DNA of 64,000 bases from Bordetella genomosp. 12 (GCF_002261355.1 NZ_NEVU01000002.1:310001-374000); one strand, 5' to 3'; positions 21,217 to 30,328 are shown, counted from the stretch's first letter. The notes: generated from the letters alone by a model not told the origin. Program-made: numbers and translations.

Positions 21217-22842
21217 GTGACCGCCCATCTTTCCGCCCCATGGCCTGTTCCGGTGAGCGTGGCGCCGGATACTCTGGCAGACATACAGGCCGAATTTTCC
21301 CGAGAGTGGCTGCGCATTTGCGATGAGGCCCAGCGCGGCGTATTGCCCGCTCCCGCCGATCGGCGTTTTGCCAGTCCGGCCTGGCAGGCCGACAAGCGCC
21401 ATCTGTTGATGGCGCATGCCTACCTCTTGTCCTCGCGCGTGATGCATCGCATGGTCGAAGCCGCGCAGGTCAGTGAACAGTTGCGCAGCCGGCTGCGGTT
21501 TTCCATCATGCAGTGGGTGGACGCGCTGTCGCCAGCCAATTTTCTGGCGTTCAATCCGGATGCCCAGCAGTCCATCGTCGAGAGCGCCGGGCGGGCCCTG
21601 AATGCCGGTCTGGCCAATCTGTTGGCAGATATCAAGAAAGGCCGCATCACCCAGACCGACGAAAGCCAGTTCGAAATCGGCCGCAATGTCGCGATAACCC
21701 CCGGCGCGGTGGTTTATGAAAACCGCCTCATGCAGCTGATCCAGTACGCGCCCCAGACCGACAAGGTCTACGAGCGGCCCCTGGTGGTGGTGCCCCCTAA
21801 TATCAACAAGTATTACATCCTGGATCTGCAGCCCGAGAACTCTTTCGTGCGGCATGCGGTGCAGGCGGGTCATGCGGTTTTTATCGTGTCCTGGCGCAAT
21901 CCGCTGGCCGCGGACAATGACGGCGTCGATACCGCCACCTGGAGTGACTACCTGGACGAGGCCGTGCTCAAGGCCTTGTCGGTAGCCGCCGAGATCACGG
22001 GCCAGAAAAAGGTCAACGCACTGGGGTTCTGCGTGGGCGGCACCATGCTGGCGGCCGCCCTGGCGCTGGCCGATGCCCGCGGCCAACAGCCCGTCGCATC
22101 CTTGACCTTGCTGACGTCCTTGCTGGATTTCCACGATACCGGCGTGCTCAAGGTGTTCGTCGACGAAGGCCACGCGCTGCTGCGCGACCAGCAGCTGGGG
22201 CAGGGCGGGTTGATGCCGGCGCGCGATCTGGCCACGACGTTTTCCTTCCTGCGGCCCAATGAGCTGGTCTGGAATTACGTGGTGGGCAACTATCTCAAGG
22301 GGCAGACGCCGCCGGCCTTCGACCTGCTGTTCTGGAACGCCGACAGCACCAATCTGCCGGGCCCGTTTTTTTCCTGGTATTTCCGCAATACCTATCTCGA
22401 AAATAATCTCAAAGTGCCGGGTCTCGCGCAGGCGGCGGATACGCCGCTCGATTTGACGCGGCTGACCATGCCGGCCTATGTGTATGGATCGCGCGAGGAC
22501 CATATCGTGCCCTGGCAGTCCGCCTATGCCAGCACGCAGCTTTTGCGCGGTCCCATGCGTTTTGTGCTGGGCGCGTCAGGGCATATTGCCGGGGTCATCA
22601 ATCCGCCGGCCAAGAAACGCCGCAGCTTTTGGGCGGGTGAATCGGACGCCGCTTTGCCGGGAGATCCCAATGCCTGGCTGGACGGGGCGCAGGAGCACCC
22701 GGGCAGTTGGTGGCCGGATTGGGCGCAATGGCTAGCCGGCCATGGCGGCAAGCAGGTGGCCGCGCGGCGCAGCCTGGGCAGCAAAAAAAATGCGCCCATC
22801 GAGCCGGCGCCTGGCAGATACGTCAAAGTCAGGGCTGTCTGA
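21217..22842 (+). CDS. phaC: Class I poly(3-hydroxyalkanoate) synthase PhaC
   Basis: This 541-residue polymerase builds poly-3-hydroxybutyrate from hydroxyacyl-CoA on granule surfaces. The lipase-like box GFCVGG carries the catalytic C272. D428 (SREDHIVP) and H456 (SGHIAGV) complete the triad. The N-terminal region begins after a GTG start. phaB follows 48 bp later and then phaR. No phaA (beta-ketothiolase) is adjacent, so acetoacetyl-CoA must come from a gene elsewhere. Confidence 0.95.
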   Translation: MTAHLSAPWPVPVSVAPDTLADIQAEFSREWLRICDEAQRGVLPAPADRRFASPAWQADKRHLLMAHAYLLSSRVMHRMVEAAQVSEQLRSRLRFSIMQWVDALSPANFLAFNPDAQQSIVESAGRALNAGLANLLADIKKGRITQTDESQFEIGRNVAITPGAVVYENRLMQLIQYAPQTDKVYERPLVVVPPNINKYYILDLQPENSFVRHAVQAGHAVFIVSWRNPLAADNDGVDTATWSDYLDEAVLKALSVAAEITGQKKVNALGFCVGGTMLAAALALADARGQQPVASLTLLTSLLDFHDTGVLKVFVDEGHALLRDQQLGQGGLMPARDLATTFSFLRPNELVWNYVVGNYLKGQTPPAFDLLFWNADSTNLPGPFFSWYFRNTYLENNLKVPGLAQAADTPLDLTRLTMPAYVYGSREDHIVPWQSAYASTQLLRGPMRFVLGASGHIAGVINPPAKKRRSFWAGESDAALPGDPNAWLDGAQEHPGSWWPDWAQWLAGHGGKQVAARRSLGSKKNAPIEPAPGRYVKVRAV

Positions 22843-22890
22843 AAACAGCCTCTTTATTCTAAGCATGCGTCGAAACAGGAGGAAGTCAAT

Positions 22891-23628
22891 ATGAGCGGAA
22901 AACTGGCATACGTGACAGGTGGAATGGGCGGCATCGGAACCGCCATCTGCCAGCGCCTGGCCAAGGATGGCTTCCGTGTGGTGGCGGGCTGCGGGCCCAG
23001 CCGCAACTATCAGCAATGGCTGGATGAACAGGCCGCGCAGGGTTTCACCTTTTATGCGTCGGTGGGCAATGTCTCGGATTGGGACTCCACGGTCGAGGCC
23101 TTCAACCGCATCAAATCGGAATTGGGCGAAGTCGACGTGTTGGTCAACAACGCGGGCATTACCCGCGACGGGCTGTTCCGCAAAATGACGGTCGATGATT
23201 GGCGCGCCGTTATCGACACCAATCTGAATAGTCTGTTCAACGTCACCAAACAAGTGATGGACGCCATGGTCGACCGCCAATGGGGCCGCATCATCAATAT
23301 CAGCTCGGTCAACGGGCAGAAAGGGCAGTTCGGCCAGACCAACTATTCCACGGCCAAGGCTGGCATCCATGGCTTTACCATGGCGCTGGCTCAGGAAGTC
23401 GCCAGCAAGGGAATCACGGTCAATACCATTTCGCCGGGTTATATCGGCACGGACATGGTGCGCGCCATCCGCCCTGACATGCTGGAGAAAATCGTGGCCA
23501 CGATTCCCGTGCGCCGTCTGGGCACGCCCGAGGAAATCGCCTCGATGTGTTCATGGCTGGCTTCCGACGAATCGGGCTTTGCCACGGGCGCGGATTTCTC
23601 GCTGAATGGCGGTTTGCACATGGGGTGA
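22891..23628 (+). CDS. phaB: Acetoacetyl-CoA reductase PhaB
   Basis: This 245-residue short-chain dehydrogenase reduces acetoacetyl-CoA to (R)-3-hydroxybutyryl-CoA with NADPH for PhaC. The cofactor motif is TGGMGGIG at the N-terminus, and the catalytic Ser and Tyr/Lys are in NISSVNGQKGQFGQTNYSTAKAG. The C-terminus DFSLNGGLHMG is typical of PhaB. AGGAGG lies upstream of the ATG (about 22878-22883), giving a strong ribosome site. Confidence 0.95.
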   Translation: MSGKLAYVTGGMGGIGTAICQRLAKDGFRVVAGCGPSRNYQQWLDEQAAQGFTFYASVGNVSDWDSTVEAFNRIKSELGEVDVLVNNAGITRDGLFRKMTVDDWRAVIDTNLNSLFNVTKQVMDAMVDRQWGRIINISSVNGQKGQFGQTNYSTAKAGIHGFTMALAQEVASKGITVNTISPGYIGTDMVRAIRPDMLEKIVATIPVRRLGTPEEIASMCSWLASDESGFATGADFSLNGGLHMG

Positions 23629-23721
23629 TACCCACCCAGGGGCCAGGCGGGGTGACGCCTGCCTGGCGATGCACGTAAAATCGTTGAGAACTAAAGAGAT
23701 CTCCCGATCTCGGGGACAGCC

Positions 23722-24282
23722 ATGACGCAAGCTCAATCCGACGCGCCTCAGCGTCTGATCAAGAAATATCCCAACCGCCGCCTGTACGACACGCAGACCA
23801 GCACCTACATCACGCTGGCCGACGTCAAGCAGTTGGTGCTCGCCAACGAGGACTTCCAGGTCGTGGACGCCAAAAGCGGAGAGGAGCTCACGCGCAGTAT
23901 TCTGCTGCAGATCATCCTCGAAGAAGAAAGCGGCGGCATGCCCATGTTTTCGTCGACCATGTTGTCGCAGATCATTCGTTTCTACGGGCATGCCATGCAG
24001 GGCATCATGGGTAACTATCTGGAGAAGAACATCCAGGCCTTCATGGAGATCCAGCAGCGCATGGCCGAGCAGTCCAAGGGCCTGTACGGCAGTCAGTTCG
24101 GGCCGGAAGCCTGGACGCAGTTCATGAATGTGCAGACGCCCATGCTGCAGAAAATGATGAACAACTATATCGATCAGAGCAAAAATCTCTTCGTGCAGAT
24201 GCAGGATCAGATGCAGGATCAAACGCGGGCGATGTTCGCGAATTTCCCTTTCCCGCCGGGGCAGGGCGGCGGGCGTAAATAG
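23722..24282 (+). CDS. phaR: Polyhydroxyalkanoate synthesis regulator PhaR
   Basis: This 186-residue repressor binds both DNA and PHB granules and controls phasin and PHB genes. The N-terminal DNA-binding domain is highly conserved (LIKKYPNRRLYDTQTSTYITL). Two PHB-accumulation domains follow (about residues 75-115 and 125-160). The C-terminus is Met/Gln-rich (QMQDQMQDQTRAMF). It ends the pha group and is followed by a terminator. Confidence 0.95.
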   Translation: MTQAQSDAPQRLIKKYPNRRLYDTQTSTYITLADVKQLVLANEDFQVVDAKSGEELTRSILLQIILEEESGGMPMFSSTMLSQIIRFYGHAMQGIMGNYLEKNIQAFMEIQQRMAEQSKGLYGSQFGPEAWTQFMNVQTPMLQKMMNNYIDQSKNLFVQMQDQMQDQTRAMFANFPFPPGQGGGRK

Positions 24283-24316
24283 CCAACGCCGAAGTGATTA
24301 TTGAAAGTATTTTGAA

Positions 24317-24342
24317 AGAAAGCGCCCGATCAGGCGCTTTCT
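24317..24342 (+). terminator. Terminator after phaR
   Basis: A perfect 10-bp stem pairs AGAAAGCGCC (24317-24326) with GGCGCTTTCT (24333-24342) around a 6-nt loop. TGCTTTCT follows. It ends the pha transcription unit before ftrA. Confidence 0.75.
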
Positions 24343-24464
24343 TGCTTTCTATCAGCCTGATAGAGGCACCGTTTAAGGTTTGTGTCAGCTTCTTGCCGCT
24401 ACATTAATGAAAACGGTTCTTGTTTGTGTTTTTGCAAGCTGATACTTACCCGAGGATAAGCTCA

Positions 24465-25004
24465 ATGTTGAAAAAAGCTTTCTGGCTCGCTGCGGCCGCG
24501 ATGACTGTTTCCGGTGCTGCGATGGCCGCCGAGTATCCGATCGGCAAGCCGGTTGAGAAGGGTGGCATGGAAATCGGCGCGGTGTACCTGCAGCCGATCG
24601 AAATGGATCCCCCGGGCGTGATGCGCGCGGCCAAGGATTCCGATATTCACCTCGAGGCCGATATCCACGCGCTGGCGAATAATGCCACCGGCTTCCCCGA
24701 AGGCGAGTGGATGCCTTACCTGGTCGTCAATTTCGAGATCCAGAAAGTGGGCAGCCAGAACGTGCAGAAGGGTCACCTGATGCCCATGGTCGCCAATGAC
24801 GGCCCGCACTATGGCGACAACGTCAAGCTGGAAGGCCCGGGCAAGTACAAGCTCAAGTACACGATTCAACCGCCGACCGCCGACAAAATGTCGCATTTCG
24901 GCCGCCACGTCGACAAGGAAACCGGCGTGGGTCCGTGGTTCGAGCCGTTCGAGCTCGAGTATGAATTCGTTTACGCCGGCACCGGCAAGAAGGGCGGGTA
25001 CTGA
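24465..25004 (+). CDS. ftrA: Periplasmic iron-binding protein FtrA (P19 family)
   Basis: This 179-residue P19-type protein of the FtrABCD ferrous-iron transporter captures Fe2+ (with copper) in the periplasm. The signal peptide ends at GAAMAA. The family core covers the Met/His/Glu metal ligand region (MEIGAVYLQPIEMDPPG; HLEADIHA; MPMVANDGPHYGDNV). The ATG at 24465 is preceded by GAGGATAA. A 45-bp upstream extension is not supported. The four ftr genes are co-directional with gaps of 2-21 bp. Confidence 0.93.
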   Translation: MLKKAFWLAAAAMTVSGAAMAAEYPIGKPVEKGGMEIGAVYLQPIEMDPPGVMRAAKDSDIHLEADIHALANNATGFPEGEWMPYLVVNFEIQKVGSQNVQKGHLMPMVANDGPHYGDNVKLEGPGKYKLKYTIQPPTADKMSHFGRHVDKETGVGPWFEPFELEYEFVYAGTGKKGGY

Positions 25005-25006
25005 TC

Positions 25007-25339
25007 GTGCGAGCCTTGTGGGCGTTATTGCTGGCCTTGATGATCTGGATGCCGGCGCATGCGGATGAGCTGCCGACCTTTACGCTCACGTTCAAGCCTG
25101 ACGGCACTTTCGAGCCGGCCAGGCTTGAAGTGCCGGCTGGCCGCTTCAAGATCGAACTGATCAACGAAAGCAATGAGCCGGTGGAGTTCGAGTCCATCCC
25201 GTTGCGCAAGGAAAAGGTGCTGGGTCCGGGCGTGAAGTCCTTCGTGGTCATCACGATTTCCCGGCCGGGCGAGTATCCCTTTTTCGATGATTTCCACCAG
25301 GACGTGAAAGGCACGCTGGTGGTCAAGCCCAAGGAGTAA
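25007..25339 (+). CDS. ftrB: Cupredoxin-like periplasmic protein FtrB
   Basis: This 110-residue secreted protein (signal peptide to about MPAHA) with a cupredoxin-like fold is proposed to oxidise Fe2+ as part of FtrABCD. The segment PGEYPFFDDFHQDVKGTLVV is conserved among FtrB proteins. The start is GTG, 2 bp after the ftrA stop. The oxidase role is known for the system, not shown here. Confidence 0.9.
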   Translation: MRALWALLLALMIWMPAHADELPTFTLTFKPDGTFEPARLEVPAGRFKIELINESNEPVEFESIPLRKEKVLGPGVKSFVVITISRPGEYPFFDDFHQDVKGTLVVKPKE

Positions 25340-25349
25340 TCGGGCCCCT

Positions 25350-26195
25350 ATGGAACAGGTAGCATTCATCGTCTGGCGCGAAAGCGTCGAAGCCCTTCTG
25401 GTGGTGGGCATTCTTTACTCATGGCTGCGCGCGACCCCCGAAGGCCGGCGCGGCATGCCCTATCTGTGGGGTGGCGTGGCCGCTGGCCTGGGCCTGGCCC
25501 TGATGCTGGCCCTGGTGCTGCTGGGCGTATCCGAGTGGCTTACCGATACCGGGCAGGAGTGGTTCCAGGCGGGGATGTCGCTGCTGGCTTGCGTACTGGT
25601 CGTGCAGATGGTCATCTGGATGAAGCGCCACGGCCGCACGCTCAAGCGCGAACTCGAGGGGGGGGCGCGCGAGTCGGTCGCCAACGATAATTGGTGGGGT
25701 CTGCTGATCCTGGTTATGATTGCGGTGGCCCGCGAGGGCAGCGAGACCGTCGTGTTCCTGTATGGCACGGTGTCGGCGGCTCAGGCTGATGGCAGCCCCT
25801 TCATGCTGGCCCTGGCCGGGCTGGGGGGCTTTCTGATCGCGCTGTTGACGTTCTGGCTGCTGCAATTGGGCGGCAAACTGATTACGTGGCGGCGTTTTTT
25901 CCGCATCACGGAAATCCTGCTGCTGCTGTTGGCGGGTTCGCTGCTGGTGGGCGGTCTGGATCATTTGATCTCGCTGGATGTCTTGCCTACCATTGTCGAT
26001 CCGGTCTGGGACAGCTCCTGGCTGCTCGATGACAGCAGCGGCATCGGGAAAATTCTGGCAGACTTTGCAGGCTACAGGGCCTACCCGGCATTGATTTCCG
26101 TACTGCTGTGGCTGGCTTATTGGTTGGTGGTGTGGCTGATGCTGCGCCGCGCCGACACGCAGGCCCAGGCTGCACAAATGACGGCTCGCTCATAA
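25350..26195 (+). CDS. ftrC: FTR1-family iron permease FtrC
   Basis: This 281-residue inner-membrane permease has about seven transmembrane helices. The two iron-relay REXXE motifs are present: RESVE near residue 10 and REGSE near residue 128, each within a helix. It moves iron delivered by FtrA/FtrB. It sits 10 bp after ftrB and 21 bp before ftrD. Confidence 0.95.
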   Translation: MEQVAFIVWRESVEALLVVGILYSWLRATPEGRRGMPYLWGGVAAGLGLALMLALVLLGVSEWLTDTGQEWFQAGMSLLACVLVVQMVIWMKRHGRTLKRELEGGARESVANDNWWGLLILVMIAVAREGSETVVFLYGTVSAAQADGSPFMLALAGLGGFLIALLTFWLLQLGGKLITWRRFFRITEILLLLLAGSLLVGGLDHLISLDVLPTIVDPVWDSSWLLDDSSGIGKILADFAGYRAYPALISVLLWLAYWLVVWLMLRRADTQAQAAQMTARS

Positions 26196-26216
26196 GGTGG
26201 CCGACGAGGTTTAGTA

Positions 26217-27596
26217 ATGGCTTCTGCACTCGGGCGGACCACCGCCCGCTTTGCTGGTTTTCTTCGCGATCATGCCCCGCTGCTCCGCAAGCTACAGTGG
26301 GGCATCGTTGCGATATACGCCTTTCTTTTGGTGGTCCCGGTTTTTTTGCCTTTGCCGGGCAACACCGCTTCGGTCTTCAATAATCTCACGGTGCTGGCGC
26401 AGTTTGCCTTCTGGGGCATCTGGTGGCCGTTCGTGCTGGTGTCCATGCCTCTGATGGGGCGAGCCTGGTGCGGCTGGTTCTGTCCGGAGGGCATGCTCAC
26501 CGAATGGGCCAGCGAGCGTGGCCAGGGGCATGCCATTCCGAAATGGATGCGCTGGGGCGGCTGGCCGTTCGTGGCTTTCGCCTTGACCACCGTCTATGGC
26601 CAGTTGGTCAGCGTCTACCAGTATCCGCTGGCCGTGCTGGCCGTGCTGGGGGGGTCGACCGTGGCGGCCATGATCGTGGGCTATCGCTACGGACGCAGCA
26701 AGCGTGTCTGGTGCAAGTATCTCTGTCCGGTCAACGGGGTGTTCAACTTGCTGGCCAAGTTGGCGCCCTGGCACTACAAGGTCGACGAGGAGGCCTGGCG
26801 CCATCCTGTCATTCGCATCGAACCGGTCAACTGTGCGCCGCTCGTGCCGTTGCGGCACATGAAGGGCGCGGGCGACTGCCATATGTGCGGCCGGTGCAGC
26901 GATTATCGCGGCGCCATCGCCCTGACGCCCCGTTCTCCCGAAGAGGAAATCGTCGATGTCGCCCATGGTGATGGCTGGCAGACGGTACTGATCTGTTTTG
27001 GCCTCATGGGCGTGGCCATTGGCGCTTTCCTGTGGAGCGCCAGCCCCTGGTTCGTGACCTTCAAACAATGGGCAGCGACCTGGCTGATCGAGCACGATGT
27101 CACCTGGCCCTTGATCGACAACGCGCCCTGGTTCATCTTGACGCATTACCCCGAGGTCAATGACAGCTTCTCCTGGCTCGATGGCTTGGGGATTCTGGTC
27201 TTTGTGGGCGGCGCCGTGCTCTGCGTGGGCGGCGCGGCTTTTCTGGGCTTGTGGCTGGCCGATCGCATCAGTTCGCTGGCGCAGCCGCAGAGCCGGCTGG
27301 CCGGCGTACACAAACTGGCCCAGTCCCTGATTCCGTCGGCCGGTATCGGCGTCTTCCTGGGCCTGTCGGCCACCACGGTGACGCTGTTACAGCACGAGGG
27401 TGTGCGCACCGGTTGGGTGGCGCCCCTGCGCTTCACCCTGCTGACGCTGGCGGTGCTGTGGTCGCTGCGGCTGGCATGGCGCGTATTGGGTCAGCGCCCC
27501 GTCGGCCTGGTGCGCCGCGCGCTGTCCTGGCTGCTGGTAGGCGCGGGCTTGGCGCCGTTTTGCCTGGCCTGGTGGCTGTTCTTCGTGGCCTGGTAA
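26217..27596 (+). CDS. ftrD: Polyferredoxin-like membrane protein FtrD
   Basis: This 459-residue membrane protein of the NapH/CcoG-like group is thought to accept the electron from Fe2+ oxidation. It has multiple helices. Cysteine motifs WCGWFCPEGM and WCKYLCPVNG are present, plus a CHMCGRC segment that lacks a complete fourth CP cysteine of a classical 4Fe-4S site. It is the last gene of ftrABCD. Confidence 0.92.
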   Translation: MASALGRTTARFAGFLRDHAPLLRKLQWGIVAIYAFLLVVPVFLPLPGNTASVFNNLTVLAQFAFWGIWWPFVLVSMPLMGRAWCGWFCPEGMLTEWASERGQGHAIPKWMRWGGWPFVAFALTTVYGQLVSVYQYPLAVLAVLGGSTVAAMIVGYRYGRSKRVWCKYLCPVNGVFNLLAKLAPWHYKVDEEAWRHPVIRIEPVNCAPLVPLRHMKGAGDCHMCGRCSDYRGAIALTPRSPEEEIVDVAHGDGWQTVLICFGLMGVAIGAFLWSASPWFVTFKQWAATWLIEHDVTWPLIDNAPWFILTHYPEVNDSFSWLDGLGILVFVGGAVLCVGGAAFLGLWLADRISSLAQPQSRLAGVHKLAQSLIPSAGIGVFLGLSATTVTLLQHEGVRTGWVAPLRFTLLTLAVLWSLRLAWRVLGQRPVGLVRRALSWLLVGAGLAPFCLAWWLFFVAW

Positions 27597-27689
27597 AAAA
27601 AGGGCGCGGCTGTATCTGTCGCGCGCGCGGATACGAGGGCTATATTGGCGTCTTCTTCCTGAAGACTTCGCCCTTGCCGCGCAACCGCC

Positions 27690-28562
27690 ATGCCCGACTA
27701 CCGTTATCGTCTCGTCAATGTATTCGCCGAATCGCTCTTCGGCGGCAATCCTTTGTGCGTCTTTGAAGATGCCCGCGGCATGTCGCGGCAGGTGATGCGC
27801 GACCTTGCGCTGCAGTTCAACCTGTCGGAGACGACCTTCGTCCTGGAGCGCCCGCAAGCCGGCGTGGCCGAGGTTTGCATCATGACACCCACGCATGAAA
27901 TGGCTTTTGCCGGGCACCCGTCGCTGGGCACCGCGCATGTCCTGCGCGACCTGGGGCTGGCGATCGCCGACAGCGTGACGCTGGCCGTGCCTGCCGGGCG
28001 GGTGCCGGTCATGGCAAAGGGCGATGTCTGGACCTTGGTGGCACCGTCAACCGAGGCCCCCCGCATGCGGGCCGCCGACGCGAGCCGCGCCGGGGTGGCG
28101 GCATTTCTGGGTTTGACGGTCGACGACCTGGCCGGCGATCCGGTGTGGATGGATACCGGAATTGAGCAGTGCGTAGTGCCCTTGGTGTCGCCCGACGCCG
28201 TCAGGCGAGCCGTCCCGCAAGACTGCCTTAAATGGGGGGAAAGCCGCGACGGGCGTCGTGTGCTTTACGCCTTTGCTTTCGAGCAGGAGCAGCGCGCAGG
28301 CCGCCAGGTGGTGTGCGCGCGTTATTTCAGTGCTCGTGGCGCGGGCGTGGTCGAGGATCCGGGCACCGGATCGGCGTGCGCCAATCTCGGCGGCTGGTTG
28401 CTGCTGCAGGGCCGGGACATACCGGGTGGCGTCGTGGTGGAGCAGGGGGATCTGGTGCGGCGCGCCTGCCGCCTCTTTCTGGATGTCGATCCGCAATCAC
28501 AGCAGATACGCGTGGGCGGCCGGGTGCTGACGCTGGGCGAAGGGACGATACATCTGCCCTGA
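27690..28562 (+). CDS. PhzF-family isomerase-like protein
   Basis: This 290-residue protein of the PhzF/diaminopimelate-epimerase fold has two similar halves. The conserved NLSETTFV carries the catalytic Glu of PhzF isomerases, and a second-half motif DPGTGSACANLGGWL matches the family. The substrate is unknown; no phenazine genes are nearby, so a phenazine role is unlikely. It stands alone, followed by a terminator-like hairpin shared with the BON gene on the other strand. Confidence 0.88.
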   Translation: MPDYRYRLVNVFAESLFGGNPLCVFEDARGMSRQVMRDLALQFNLSETTFVLERPQAGVAEVCIMTPTHEMAFAGHPSLGTAHVLRDLGLAIADSVTLAVPAGRVPVMAKGDVWTLVAPSTEAPRMRAADASRAGVAAFLGLTVDDLAGDPVWMDTGIEQCVVPLVSPDAVRRAVPQDCLKWGESRDGRRVLYAFAFEQEQRAGRQVVCARYFSARGAGVVEDPGTGSACANLGGWLLLQGRDIPGGVVVEQGDLVRRACRLFLDVDPQSQQIRVGGRVLTLGEGTIHLP

Positions 28563-28592
28563 GGCATCGCTGGCGTGATGCGGCCAGCAGGC

Positions 28593-28623
28593 AAAAAAAA
28601 CCCGGGCTCTGGCAGAGCCCGGG
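28593..28623. terminator. Terminator between the PhzF and BON genes
   Basis: A perfect 10-bp stem pairs CCCGGGCTCT (28601-28610) with AGAGCCCGGG (28614-28623) around a GGC loop. A8 (28593-28600) lies on its left, giving a T8 tract on the minus strand. It is therefore a strong terminator for the minus-strand BON gene, and as a hairpin also limits readthrough from phzF. Confidence 0.85.
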
Positions 28624-28660
28624 AAATCCGGCGATCAATCGTGCGACTGATGCGCGGCGC

Positions 28661-28993
28661 TTACTTGGCCTTGGCGGGGTCAACCTTTACGTTGTTCTTG
28701 ACTTGCTTGACGCCTTCCACGCCTCGGGTAACGACGGCGGCCTTATCGGCCTGGGCTGCGGTGCCCACGGTGCCGGTCAGGGTGACCACACCGTTGTTGG
28801 TTTCGACAGCGACGTCCAGCGCGCTGAGATCCTTGTCGCCGACCAGGGCGGCCTTCACCTTGCCGGTAATGGCCGAGTCGCTGGCATATTCGCCCACCGA
28901 TTGCTTGGGTTTTTCGTCAGCGGCGTGAGCCAGGGTGGCGAAAGCCGCAGTGGTGCCCAGGGCGATAGCTGCAAACATTTGACGAGTTTTCAT
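28661..28993 (-). CDS. BON-domain periplasmic protein (OsmY-like)
   Basis: This 110-residue exported protein has a signal peptide ending LAHA and a single BON domain (SDSAITGKVKAALVGDKDLSALDVAVETNNGVVTLTGTV...). BON proteins such as OsmY and DolP are tied to envelope stress and membrane interaction. Two small stress-type genes lie upstream on the same strand. A strong terminator follows. Confidence 0.9.
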   Translation of the reverse strand: MKTRQMFAAIALGTTAAFATLAHAADEKPKQSVGEYASDSAITGKVKAALVGDKDLSALDVAVETNNGVVTLTGTVGTAAQADKAAVVTRGVEGVKQVKNNVKVDPAKAK

Positions 28994-29070
28994 AGTCGTT
29001 CTCCCAATGGTTATATTGCTCGGGGACGCTCAATTTTTAGCGCCGCGGCTAGTGGCCGCATTTCCGGGTG

Positions 29071-29235
29071 CTATTTCTTTCTAAGTGTGCCGCTGAGGAT
29101 GGACAGCAGCGCGAGCACCAGGAAGACAAAGAACAGAATCTTGGCGATACCGGCAGCGCCGGCGGCTATGCCGCCAAAGCCCAGGACCGCAGCGATGATT
29201 GCAATGACGAAGAAAACAACCGCGTAGTACAGCAT
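29071..29235 (-). CDS. DUF1328 small membrane protein (YtjA-like)
   Basis: This short gene encodes 54 residues: [20 protein letters not shown], then a glycine/alanine-rich turn and a second helix ([19 protein letters not shown]) ending in RKK. Both helices and the sequence match the DUF1328 family. A GAGGAG-like ribosome site precedes the ATG (AACGAGGAGAATCGTC). It lies between csbD and the BON gene, a common proteobacterial stress trio. The molecular function is unknown. Confidence 0.88.
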   Translation of the reverse strand: MLYYAVVFFVIAIIAAVLGFGGIAAGAAGIAKILFFVFLVLALLSILSGTLRKK

Positions 29236-29292
29236 GACGATTCTCCTCGTTGGGTTGACGCTGGCCGCACAGGGCGGTCAGCGCGGGGCAGA

Positions 29293-29493
29293 TCAGCGGT
29301 TCTTATCGAAGAAGTCGTTGACTTCCTTCTGGGCTTCCTGCTTGGTCTTGCCGTAGCGCTCCTGGATGAGGCCCGCGAGGCGTTCTGCATTGCCTTCGGT
29401 ACGGGTGATCTCGTCGTCGGTGAGTTCGCCCCAGGCCGCCTTGGCCTTTCCGGTCAGTTGCTTCCACTTACCAGCAATGATGTCGTTGTTCAT
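29293..29493 (-). CDS. CsbD family stress protein
   Basis: This 66-residue hydrophilic protein has the CsbD pattern (MNNDIIAGKWKQLTGKAKAAWGELTDDEITRTEGNAERLAGLIQERYG). CsbD-like proteins accumulate under general stress, and their biochemical role is unknown. A good ribosome site (AAGGAGGCGAG) precedes the ATG. It is the first of three small co-directional genes. Confidence 0.92.
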   Translation of the reverse strand: MNNDIIAGKWKQLTGKAKAAWGELTDDEITRTEGNAERLAGLIQERYGKTKQEAQKEVNDFFDKNR

Positions 29494-29797
29494 CTCGCCT
29501 CCTTGCGTTGCTACTGTTAGGGAGATCGCCTGGCCGGGCGATGCTTCCGTGGGTTACCGATCGGCATGGGTCTACCCTAAAAGCCCGGTGGGCAGGCTGT
29601 CAAACTTGGCTGTGGGGGAATGTAACAGGCCGGCAAACCCCGTGGGCACAGGGCCTGCCAGGCGGATTTTCAGAGGGAAAAAAGGGGAAAAGCGCCGCAC
29701 AGGAGCGGGTATTTTCCCCGGGGCAAAATTTATTTTGGCGTTACATTACGGACAGGTTTTGTCCTAATTTGAAGGGGCTATGTAACTTAATAATTCG
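29494..29797. other. Intergenic region upstream of csbD (304 bp)
   Basis: This is promoter space for csbD on the minus strand and the 3' region of the cytochrome b561 gene. An AT-rich stretch (29720-29800) is visible and includes the small hairpin GGACAGGTTTTGTCC near 29750. No coding signal or known RNA motif is seen. Confidence 0.5.
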
Positions 29798-30328
29798 TCA
29801 GAGCATGCGCCGCAAGGTGTCGTCGCGCTTGATGTAGTGGTGCCAGAGCGCGGCCAGGGCATGCAGGCCGATCACGAAATAGAACAGATTGCCGATGAGT
29901 TCATGAGACTCTTTGACGAGCGGCCGCCACTCGGGGTTGGGCGCGGCGATGCGGAAACTCCAGTCCAGGCCGATGAGCGTGACGGGCCGGTCGGCCAGGT
30001 TCAGCGTCAGCATGCCCAGAAGGGGTTGAGCCAGGATGAAGATGTACAGCGCCAGATGCGCCAGGCGGGCCAGGATGGACAGCAGCAGGGACTCATTCAG
30101 ATCGATGGGAGGCTCGTTGCGGGCGCGCCAGCCTATGCGGACCAGCGCCGCAGCCAGCACCAGACAGCCGGCCCACTCGTGGATACCAGTCCAGAAAGGC
30201 CTCGACGGGTCGCCCTTGGGGCCTCGGATCTCGATGGCGAGGTAGGCCAGCGCGACCAGCACGGCAGTAATCCAATGCAGGGCGACGGCGCCCCGTGTGT
30301 AGCGTGGGGCGGCGGTTAACTCGGACAT
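29798..30328 (-). CDS. Cytochrome b561 family protein
   Basis: This 176-residue di-haem membrane protein has four helices (VALHWITAVLVALAYLAIEI; WAGCLVLAAALVRIGWRA; ILARLAHLALYIFILAQPLLGML; LIGNLFYFVIGLHALAALWHHY). The haem-ligand histidines H18, H46, H119 and H132 region is consistent with CybB. It moves electrons between membrane quinol and acceptors such as superoxide. The ATG at 30328 has GGAG upstream; two ATGs in the 30 bp before lack one. Confidence 0.88.
   Translation of the reverse strand: MSELTAAPRYTRGAVALHWITAVLVALAYLAIEIRGPKGDPSRPFWTGIHEWAGCLVLAAALVRIGWRARNEPPIDLNESLLLSILARLAHLALYIFILAQPLLGMLTLNLADRPVTLIGLDWSFRIAAPNPEWRPLVKESHELIGNLFYFVIGLHALAALWHHYIKRDDTLRRML

Noticed and set aside
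24361-24464. Fur box upstream of ftrA
   Set aside because: The best stretch (ATTAATGAAAACGGTTCTT) matches the consensus poorly, so no site is claimed even though ftr genes are Fur-regulated elsewhere.
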